A stretch of 6,585 nucleotides of DNA. It comes from JBEKZQ01 sp049509675 (GTDB taxonomy: Bacteria > Planctomycetota > Planctomycetia > Pirellulales > Thermoguttaceae). Made by a program: the position numbers and the translations under genes. This document shows positions 1 through 5,215 of the stretch, piece by piece (the stretch's first letter is position 1; every line of letters begins with the position of its first letter). Location of the stretch: NCBI GenBank assembly GCA_049509675.1, contig JBEKZQ010000358.1, forward strand, positions 1 through 6,585, given 5' to 3'. The notes beneath the pieces were generated by a model. It worked only from the letters and a program-made list of their open reading frames with translations. It was not told the DNA's origin and did no database searches.

Positions 1-124
1 ACGGGCACCAACCCGCCTGGCGCACGGGCATCAAGCACCTCGGCCGTCACACGTTCCTCTTCCTCGCGGCAGGCGGTTTGCCGGGCTTCCTCCAAGCTGA
101 CGCGGTCCAGACCGTACTTTTTAG
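1..124. other. Unassigned left edge
   Basis: No gene can be supported here. One - strand frame is open from about position 158 to the left edge and reads as a plausible charged peptide (KKYGLDRVSLEEARQTACRE). It has no usable start codon, and upstream it runs into the repeat block. It could be a truncated remnant of a gene or of an insertion sequence whose body lies to the left of the window. The + strand frames give nothing recognisable. Confidence 0.3.
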
Positions 125-253
125 TTACATTACCAGCATGAACCCAACTGGCTGGTTTTGAAGCGCCTCCCGGTGGCTGGTTTTGAAGCGCCCAATGACA
201 CCTGGAACGGGGACATCACTGATTTCCCTCTGCGCTTTGTTGTTGGTGTTCAT
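125..253 (-). pseudogene. 42-residue frame, possible truncated start of an IS transposase
   Basis: The - strand ATG (253-251) is preceded by GGAGG (263-259) with a 5-nt spacer, a good ribosome binding site. The frame encodes MNTNNKAQREISD and continues to a stop at 127-125. From about residue 9 the codons are simply the inverted-repeat arm followed by the two 19-bp repeats, so the C-terminal part is not an evolved protein. The likeliest reading is that the first few codons of a transposase gene were left behind when the interior of an insertion sequence was deleted and the frame ran into repeat DNA. A functional microprotein is possible but unsupported. No domain is recognisable. Confidence 0.3.
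149..192. repeat. Pair of 19-bp direct repeats, IS21-like end repeats
   Basis: The 19-base word TGGCTGGTTTTGAAGCGCC occurs exactly at 149-167 and again at 174-192, a 25-bp period with a 6-bp spacer. Multiple short repeats close to a terminus are characteristic of IS21-family elements. The word resembles such end repeats as I remember them, but I cannot confirm the family. If so, the body of the element would lie to the left, outside the window, and the terminus would fall between about 192 and 216. Confidence 0.6.
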
Positions 254-324
254 CAATTCCTCCCGATTTGCCAATATCAGTGATGACCCCTTCCGTCCTA
301 ATATCAGTGATGTCCCCTTCCGTC
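209..324. mobile_element. Miniature or internally deleted IS-like element with inverted repeats
   Basis: A perfect 15-bp inverted repeat brackets this block: GGGGACATCACTGAT at 209-223 and its complement at 303-317. A second copy of the right arm lies just inside. The 25-bp units at 273-297 and 300-324 differ at a single base (A286 versus T313) and have a 27-bp period. Similarity extends slightly outside the arms (GGAAC on the left, TTCC on the right). Only about 50 bp lie between the left arm and the inner right repeat. They carry a strong - strand Shine-Dalgarno sequence and an ATG at 253. The arrangement resembles the two ends of one insertion sequence brought together by internal deletion, or a MITE. 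I found no convincing target-site duplication. The parent family is not identified. Confidence 0.55.
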
Positions 325-386
325 TTCTGCTGTAGAGGGGCGGGGAGAGGATACGAAACGGCCGGTGATGGCGGCGTAAAGGCCAC

Positions 387-1082
387 ATGAAAACGCCCTA
401 CATCCTGCTGTTGAGCCATCCAGGCATCAACGTGGTCAGTGCCAGGGACTTGGCAGGAGAAATGGAACCCATCGAGCACTACGCCCACGCCACGGCGATC
501 TCCGGCCGCGCGGGACTGTTTCCTTCGCGTTATCAGAGCGACGAGGTGGACCGTGCCGACGGCCCCTTGGCGCGCTTCCGCAATGCCCGTCTGCGGGCCG
601 CCTGGATGCGCGTCGCCGACTGTCTGATCAAGTGCAACGCGCATTATCGCGGCAAATCTGCGCTTTGGAAGCAACGTGGCGTCGCTCCTCGTGACATCCA
701 CTGTCGGGTGGCCAACCGCGCCACGCGGACCATCTTCCAGATGGTCAGCGGCCGGCGGCTCTACGATCATCCCAGCCGCCTCGATCGCCAGTACGTGCTG
801 GACAAACTGCTGGCGTTTCACCAGGAGCACGGCACGCCACCGGTGGAAATCCTCCGCGACCTGCACGAGGCGGCGGCCCAAATTCCCAAGTCCGAGCACG
901 CGGCGGAGGCGCGGCCACTGCAAGAAATCTGCCGGCGGGCGCGGCACAGCCGCCGCGCAGGCCCCCAAGCGATCGGCGAAATCTTGCTTGTGGTACTGGC
1001 GAGGCTTGGGTTCGGCAAAGTACAATCAGAATCAGAGGCTCCAAGTCCCGACGCGAACCTGTCCGGCACGGGCGCACGATAA
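387..1082 (+). pseudogene. IS110-family transposase, C-terminal fragment (Tnp_20 domain)
   Basis: The 231 residues match the C-terminal part of an IS110-family transposase, a DEDD/serine-type recombinase. Visible landmarks are the HPGINVVSA helix-hairpin-helix-like segment (residues 11-19), the Tnp_20 core GRAGLFPSRYQSDEVDRADG (40-59) with S51 as candidate nucleophile, an LARFRNARLR segment (61-70), and the later VLDKLLAFHQEHGTPP segment (137-152). The C-terminus appears complete. Family members are about 350-450 residues and begin with a RuvC-like DEDD domain. That domain is absent: the frame meets a stop at 366-368, just before the first visible Met, and upstream DNA is repeat sequence. The ATG at 387 is probably an internal methionine of the original protein. 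The fragment should be inactive alone, although it could still bind nucleic acid if expressed. The break probably reflects insertion or deletion involving the repeat block to the left. Confidence 0.88.
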
Positions 1083-1415
1083 CGCCGTTGACCCCATGGG
1101 CAGTGCCAGGCGGTCGCAAGCCGCGTGTGCCAAGCCCGTCAGAAAAGCATGGCGCTCTGTCGCGGGCTCGAACGCCGGATAAGGAAACGTGGGGCGCTTG
1201 GAGCCTCGTATTTACCAGGTTGGCGAGAAGAGCCGCTTGCAAACGACAGAGATTGCTCGTGCTGGACACCCGCGTCGTGAGGAACGCCTTCTCAAGACCC
1301 ACTCGTTGCGGTTGCGCTCGCGGTACGCGCGCGCTCTTCATCCCGCCCTTTCCCTATGGAAGCTTTCAGCGACGACTGGGGGCCGAACCTGCTCGGAAGA
1401 CGAAAGTAGTGTTTC
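1083..1415. other. Gene-poor gap after the IS110 fragment
   Basis: These 333 bp contain only overlapping open frames with no recognisable protein, no good ribosome binding site and Arg/Ala-rich composition typical of chance frames in GC-rich DNA. The proximal part may be the right end of the IS110 element. In the IS1111 branch of that family a bridge RNA is encoded downstream of the transposase, so a non-coding RNA is conceivable. The boundary of the element could not be located. I see no clear promoter for the downstream gene and no intrinsic terminator. Confidence 0.4.
1098..1131 (+). ncRNA. Possible structured RNA hairpin downstream of the transposase
   Basis: An inner stem pairs GCGG (1110-1113) with CCGC (1121-1124) around a 7-nt loop. 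An outer stem pairs GGCA (1099-1102) with TGCC (1128-1131), with an asymmetric internal loop between the two (7 nt and 3 nt). A stem with an internal loop just after an IS110-type transposase is the sort of fold seen in bridge RNAs of the family. However, the stems are only 4 bp each and could easily arise by chance at this GC content. Treat as a weak candidate. Confidence 0.15.
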
Positions 1416-2297
1416 ATGTGGGAATGGTGCGATAAACTGAAACTCGGCAAGTCATCGGCTTTCACCAAGCGAGACATTCGCTCATTGCCGCAGACTGAAG
1501 CTGAATTTGAGGCGGATTTCTTCCTTGATCCCGAGTTCTCGACCGAAAGCCAAGAGGCGTGGAACGGAGTAGTGATCGAGAGGGAATACGGTGCCGTGCT
1601 TGCTTTGGAGGAAGTGCGATTGCCGCCGCCTACGGTCAACAACCTTGCGGACCTGTTGGCCCACACCATGCTCCGGCCTTTGAATGACGGAAAACGCCTT
1701 CGGCCCGGCACCGTCTATCTTCGGGATCGCCCCCAATGGCAGGAATTGTTACCTCACCTTGAACAACTGGGGATCAAGGTCGTTCTTGGGCAGGACTTGC
1801 CTTGGTTCGACGAAGCAGCCGTCGAATGGATTCAATACAAGACAGAGCAACCCCCTTCCGCCGACAAGGTCAAGGCCATTCTGCGAAAGCCGTTTCCAGA
1901 AAGGGAACGCACTTGGTTCACGGATGCAATGGAACTCATGGAATGGTCGGATGCAATGTTCAAGGGAGCGTACCCCAGACGAAACGCCCCCGATCCGACC
2001 TATGAACCTACGACCGTCGTGTCAACCCGTTTGGCGACTGACGAGTTGGAAGCAATTCTGACCAAGACGAACATCGCCAGGACGAAGAAGCGCCGTCCCC
2101 GGTTGGAGGCGATGGCAGTTGAGAACAAGACCATCGACCTGGAGGTCACGGAATGGAGTTCGGTCCTGTTATCCCTATGCGGGCCGAAGGTCGATGGCGA
2201 CTCGGCTCACCGGCGTCTATTGGGTATTGCCAGGAGAATTGCCAACCAATTGGCCGAGGCGCTGGAGATTGACGGCCCGCCCTCACCGGTGAAATGA
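1416..2297 (+). CDS. Conserved hypothetical protein with DUF6930-like domain
   Basis: This 293-residue, apparently soluble protein has no signal peptide or membrane segment. The region around residues 70-150 resembles the DUF6930 family as I remember it: a leading helix (NNLADLLAHTMLRPLNDGK), an RPGTVYLRDRPQWQELLPHL segment, then an LGIKVVLGQDLPWFDEA segment. No catalytic motif is visible. The rest of the protein is charged, including a basic stretch near residues 220-230 (ARTKKRRPRLEA) that might contact nucleic acid. The final 40 residues look helical. The start is the first ATG of the frame but lacks a clear Shine-Dalgarno sequence, so a slightly later start is possible. It ends 27 bp before the helicase gene on the same strand, so cotranscription with recD2 is likely. 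The domain assignment is moderate, and the function is unknown. Confidence 0.65.
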   Translation: MWEWCDKLKLGKSSAFTKRDIRSLPQTEAEFEADFFLDPEFSTESQEAWNGVVIEREYGAVLALEEVRLPPPTVNNLADLLAHTMLRPLNDGKRLRPGTVYLRDRPQWQELLPHLEQLGIKVVLGQDLPWFDEAAVEWIQYKTEQPPSADKVKAILRKPFPERERTWFTDAMELMEWSDAMFKGAYPRRNAPDPTYEPTTVVSTRLATDELEAILTKTNIARTKKRRPRLEAMAVENKTIDLEVTEWSSVLLSLCGPKVDGDSAHRRLLGIARRIANQLAEALEIDGPPSPVK

Positions 2298-2324
2298 ACG
2301 GAAGCGAACGCAGTCTGCCATCCC

Positions 2325-4484
2325 ATGCCCGAAACCCTGACCGGCCTCATCGAACGAGTCACCTACCATAATCCAGAAAATGGATTCGCCGTTCTCAAGG
2401 TGCAGGTCAAAGGCCGTCAGGACTTGGTGACGGTCGTCGGCGGTACGACTTCGGTTTCGGCTGGCGAGCATCTGGAAGCCACCGGCAAGTGGGTGGTGGA
2501 TCGGGAACACGGCCAACAATTCAAGGCCGACGAACTCAAGACCACGCACCCGGCGTCTGCCGAGGGCATCGAAAAGTATCTGGCCGCTGGGGGAATCCGC
2601 AGCATCGGCCCCAAGCTGGCGGCCAAGATCGTCGGCATCTACAAGGAACGGACTCTCGAAATCTTCGAGACGGCCCCCGACTTCCTCCTCCACATCAAGG
2701 GGATCGGCCAGGAACGGGTCAAACGCATCCGGCAAAGCTGGCAGGAGCAGAAGGAAGTCCGCAAAATCATGCTGTTCCTGGCCGAGCACGGCATCAGTTC
2801 CGGCCGGGCGGTCAGAATCTACCGCACCTACGGCCAGGAGTCGATTGCCAAGATCAAGGAGAATCCGTACCAACTTGCCGACGATATCCGTGGCATCGGC
2901 TTCAAGACGGCCGACGAACTGGCCGCCAAGCTGGGCATCGACCGCAATAGCCCCTATCGGGCAGGGGCGGCCGTCCGATTCACGCTGGGGGAACTTGCCA
3001 GCCAAGGCCATGTCGGTTATCCAGAGCCCAGCGTCGTCGAACATACGACGAAGCTCGTCGAGATCGACCAACTGATCGTCGAAGAGGCGGTGCGGGCTGC
3101 GGTGGCCGAGAAGACGGTCGTCAGAGAGAACATCGAAGGCGAACCCTGGCTCTACCTGACCGCACTCCACCGTGCCGAGGTCGGACTGGCGCAAAGCGCC
3201 CACCGGATCGCCTCGACCACGCCCCATCCCATGCCGCAGATCGACGTGGAAAGAGCCATCGGCTGGGTCGAGGGGAAGTTGGGAATCAGCTTGGCAGCCG
3301 GGCAGCAGGAGGCGATTCGGCAGGGATGCCAGCAGAAGATGCTGGTCATCACGGGCGGGCCGGGCGTTGGCAAAACCACGCTCGTGCGCAGCATCTTGGA
3401 GATTTTCCAGGCCAAAGGGCTGAAATGCGTGCTGGCTGCGCCCACCGGCCGGGCAGCCAAACGCATGGCGGAAACCACGGGACGGACGGCTAAGACCATC
3501 CATCGCCTGCTTGAATTCGACCCGGCAACGGGCGAATTCAAGAAGAACCAGCAGAACCCGCTCAAGGGCGACCTGTTCGTCCTGGACGAGGTTTCGATGG
3601 TGGATGTCGTCCTGGGGCACCAGTTCTTCCGGGCCGTGCCGTCCGAAGCGTGTGTCATCCTGGTCGGGGACGTGGATCAACTTCCGTCCGTTGGCCCCGG
3701 CACGGTGTTGGCCGACTTGATTGCCTCGGGCGTAGTGCGGGTAGTTCGTCTTACCGAAATCTTCCGGCAGGCCGCCGAAAGCGAGATCGTCACCGCCGCT
3801 TATGCCATCAACCAGGGCCGGATGCCGGAACTGAAGCCGCCAGAGGGGCTGACGGACTTCTACTTCATCGAGGCCCAGGAGCCCGAGGCTATCCAGGACT
3901 TGATCGTGCGGCTGGTCAAGGAGCGGATTCCCAAGCGGTTCGGCTTCGATCCCAAGACCGACATCCAGGTACTCACCCCGATGAACCGTTCCGTGCTGGG
4001 GGCCAGGAATCTCAACCAAGTCCTCCAGACGGCGCTGAATCCTGGCGACGGTGGCCCCGAGGTCCAGCGTTTTGGCTGGACGTTTCGCATCGGGGACCGG
4101 GTAATCCAGACGGAAAACGACTATAATCGGGACGTGTTCAACGGCGATCTCGGCGTCATCGAGTCGATCAACCGGATCGAGCAGAACATGGTGGTCACTT
4201 TCGAGGGTCGGCAGGTGGAGTACGACTTTGGGGACTTGGACGAACTGGCCCTGGCCTACGTGCTGTCGATCCACAAGAGCCAAGGCTCCGAGTTTCCGTG
4301 CGTGGTCATTCCCGTCCACACCCAGCATTACATAATGCTCCAGCGGAACCTGCTCTACACGGCGGTCACCAGGGGAAAGAAGCTGGTCGTCCTGGTCGGC
4401 ACGAAGAAGGCGTTGGGGATGGCGGTCAGACGGCAGGACACGGCCCGAAGGTTTACGGCGTTGAGGGGGAGGCTACAGGACTGA
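2325..4484 (+). CDS. recD2: RecD2-type ATP-dependent DNA helicase (SF1B)
   Basis: RecD2 proteins are 5'-to-3' DNA helicases that act outside RecBCD in DNA repair and replication-fork maintenance. Characterised members are Deinococcus radiodurans RecD2 and Bacillus YrrC. This 719-residue protein has normal length for the family and looks intact. Residues 1-75 form the N-terminal OB-like region. Helix-hairpin-helix repeats follow at 90-103 (GIRSIGPKLAAKIV), about 121-135 and 184-200. The motor has Walker A GGPGVGKTT at 344-352 (K350), Walker B/motif II DEVSMVD at 421-427, motif III GDVDQLPSVGPG at 448-459, an arginine-containing LTEIFRQ at 476-482, the UvrD-like SIHKSQGSEFP at 648-658, and motif VI NLLYTAVTRG at 675-684 with R683. 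The ATG start fits the family N-terminus (TGLIERVTYHNPENGFAVL), although no strong ribosome binding site precedes it. It may be translated as part of the transcript from the gene 27 bp upstream. No RecB or RecC partner is visible. Confidence 0.97.
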   Translation: MPETLTGLIERVTYHNPENGFAVLKVQVKGRQDLVTVVGGTTSVSAGEHLEATGKWVVDREHGQQFKADELKTTHPASAEGIEKYLAAGGIRSIGPKLAAKIVGIYKERTLEIFETAPDFLLHIKGIGQERVKRIRQSWQEQKEVRKIMLFLAEHGISSGRAVRIYRTYGQESIAKIKENPYQLADDIRGIGFKTADELAAKLGIDRNSPYRAGAAVRFTLGELASQGHVGYPEPSVVEHTTKLVEIDQLIVEEAVRAAVAEKTVVRENIEGEPWLYLTALHRAEVGLAQSAHRIASTTPHPMPQIDVERAIGWVEGKLGISLAAGQQEAIRQGCQQKMLVITGGPGVGKTTLVRSILEIFQAKGLKCVLAAPTGRAAKRMAETTGRTAKTIHRLLEFDPATGEFKKNQQNPLKGDLFVLDEVSMVDVVLGHQFFRAVPSEACVILVGDVDQLPSVGPGTVLADLIASGVVRVVRLTEIFRQAAESEIVTAAYAINQGRMPELKPPEGLTDFYFIEAQEPEAIQDLIVRLVKERIPKRFGFDPKTDIQVLTPMNRSVLGARNLNQVLQTALNPGDGGPEVQRFGWTFRIGDRVIQTENDYNRDVFNGDLGVIESINRIEQNMVVTFEGRQVEYDFGDLDELALAYVLSIHKSQGSEFPCVVIPVHTQHYIMLQRNLLYTAVTRGKKLVVLVGTKKALGMAVRRQDTARRFTALRGRLQD

Positions 4485-4507
4485 TGGCTAAGACTTGAAG
4501 TTGAGTA

Positions 4508-4529
4508 TTCACCTTGTTCCCGAGGTGGA
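4508..4529 (+). other. Small hairpin between recD2 and the small-protein cassette
   Basis: CACCT (4510-4514) pairs with AGGTG (4523-4527) around an 8-nt loop, extended by a U-G and a U-A pair, giving a stem of about 7 bp. It lies 24 bp after the recD2 stop and 33 bp before the next start. No run of T follows, so it is not a standard intrinsic terminator. It might act as an RNA processing or stability element within the transcript. It may also be chance. Confidence 0.25.
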
Positions 4530-4562
4530 AGACAGCGCCAGAAAGCCGAAAGGAACATACCC

Positions 4563-4727
4563 ATGATAACATGGCTTAAACGAATTTGGTCATGGTTGAA
4601 GGCGGACCTGTTGGGAAGTGATTTTTGGGAGGAGGAAGAGCGGAAGAAGCAGGAGCAAGACGAACGAGCACCGCTGGCGAGGAAGGGACAGAACAGGCAG
4701 ACGGACGGCTTTCGAGAGGTCGGCTAG
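4563..4727 (+). CDS. 54-residue Trp-rich, charged small protein
   Basis: This short frame starts at ATG 4563, preceded by AAGGAA (4550-4555) with a 7-nt spacer, and ends at TAG 4725-4727. The protein begins MITWLKRIWSWLKADLLG. That segment carries three Trp among leucines and isoleucines with Lys and Arg on the other face, so it should form an amphipathic helix able to lie on a membrane or a protein partner. An acidic EEEE run (residues 23-26) and a Lys/Gln/Glu/Arg-rich tail follow. There is no signal peptide cleavage site, cysteine or recognised domain. Its stop codon forms part of the ribosome binding site of the next gene, which supports it being truly translated. I do not recognise the family. 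Confidence 0.55.
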   Translation: MITWLKRIWSWLKADLLGSDFWEEEERKKQEQDERAPLARKGQNRQTDGFREVG

Positions 4728-4730
4728 GAG
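4725..4730 (+). promoter_or_regulatory. Ribosome binding site overlapping the upstream stop codon
   Basis: TAGGAG contains the TAG stop of the 54-residue gene and lies 7 nt before the ATG at 4738. This fixes the start of the next gene at 4738 instead of the GTG at 4618 further upstream, and it suggests translational coupling of the two genes. Confidence 0.6.
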
Positions 4731-4737
4731 TCACAAC

Positions 4738-5037
4738 ATGCACACCAAAGTCGAGTTGCCCAAGGCATTTTCCGTGCGGGACGAACATGAGTTCCTCCCG
4801 ATCCAGCACTTGATGGCTCGGTTGAACCCGAAGCTCCTGGTCAAGCAAGTGGCGACCGGTGTTCATGTGGAAGGCGGCACCACCGTTTTCTGGGGCTTGG
4901 TCTACCTGAATGGCGAGCCGCCCAGCAAGAAGAAGGTGGAAATCGCCTTGCGAGAAGCTGGGTTCGACGTCGCCCACAATGTCTTGACGCAGATGGCGGA
5001 TGTGCAGACGGACCATTCAGGCAATCAAGGGGTTTAG
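4738..5037 (+). CDS. 99-residue protein of unknown function
   Basis: This is a compact soluble protein with no signal peptide, no membrane segment and no cysteine. It begins MHTKVELPKAFSVRDEHEFL. A central part probably forms beta strands (KQVATGVHVEGG, then TTVFWGLVYLNG), followed by a basic helix (SKKKVEIALREAGFDVAHNVL). This could be a small alpha/beta fold. I recognise no family. The same frame is open upstream to a GTG at 4618, but that portion is Arg/Ser-rich, overlaps the 54-residue gene in another frame and has no better ribosome binding site, so ATG 4738 is chosen. It ends 4 bp before the Rmf-like gene. It probably belongs to the same translationally coupled cassette. Confidence 0.7.
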   Translation: MHTKVELPKAFSVRDEHEFLPIQHLMARLNPKLLVKQVATGVHVEGGTTVFWGLVYLNGEPPSKKKVEIALREAGFDVAHNVLTQMADVQTDHSGNQGV

Positions 5038-5041
5038 GCCC

Positions 5042-5215
5042 ATGACCGACCACGATGCCTTTGACGAGGGCTACGACGCCTATTGGGAAGGCGTCGATGT
5101 CAGCGACAATCCTTACGATGAAGAGACCGATGCCGCTCGCCGGGAATCCTGGGAAGCAGGATGGCGGGAGGCCCGGAAACACGATTACGATGAAAGCGGG
5201 GGGGGAGCCGGATGA
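5042..5215 (+). CDS. Rmf/CrpP-fold small protein (ribosome modulation factor-like)
   Basis: This 57-residue protein matches the pattern of the Rmf/CrpP family. It has GY at 10-11, EG at 16-17, PY at 24-25, W37 and GWREA at 40-44, the same order and spacing as in E. coli ribosome modulation factor (GYQAG, then CPY, then GGWREA). RMF binds the 30S subunit near the anti-Shine-Dalgarno site and promotes 100S ribosome dimers during stationary phase. This protein is more acidic than RMF (many Asp and Glu), so ribosome binding cannot be assumed. Other relatives are phage- or plasmid-borne proteins of uncertain function. ATG 5042 is preceded by AAGGGG (5027-5032) with a 9-nt spacer. An open frame extends further upstream but overlaps the preceding gene and is unlike the family. 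The stop overlaps the next start (ATGA). Confidence 0.82.
   Translation: MTDHDAFDEGYDAYWEGVDVSDNPYDEETDAARRESWEAGWREARKHDYDESGGGAG
5198..5205 (+). promoter_or_regulatory. Run of eight G at the gene junction, acting as ribosome binding site
   Basis: Eight consecutive G followed by AG lie 6 nt before the ATG at 5212 and inside the last codons (Gly-Gly-Gly) of the Rmf-like gene. The tract is a strong, purine-rich Shine-Dalgarno-like site for the secreted phosphatase gene. It is also a place where replication slippage or sequencing errors can occur. Confidence 0.5.

Noticed and set aside
1..158. Real - strand gene entering from the left edge
   Set aside because: The frame has no start codon with a binding site, and its upstream end consists of repeat sequence. 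It may be a remnant but cannot be called as a gene.
149..324. CRISPR array
   Set aside because: There are only two or three repeats, with spacers of 2-6 bp, and one copy is inverted. The pattern fits IS ends instead.
216..1025. A 269-codon - strand open frame across the IS110 fragment
   Set aside because: It is antisense to clearly recognisable transposase sequence and has no domain of its own.
676..1435. Several open frames of 80-170 codons overlapping the transposase end and the following gap
   Set aside because: They are Arg/Ser/Ala-rich, lack ribosome binding sites and show no recognisable protein; they are typical chance frames at high GC.
2283..4328. A 681-codon open frame on the - strand opposite the helicase gene
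   Set aside because: It mirrors recD2 codon structure in GC-rich DNA. Its Asp/Leu/Gly/Arg-rich composition matches no family, while the + strand has all helicase motifs.
4508..4529. Intrinsic terminator after recD2
   Set aside because: The hairpin has a short stem and no following T-run, so termination is not supported. It is kept only as a weak structural feature.
4618..4737. Upstream GTG start extending the 99-residue protein to 139 residues
   Set aside because: The extension is Arg/Ser-rich and overlaps the 54-residue gene. ATG 4738 has a well-spaced TAGGAG ribosome binding site.
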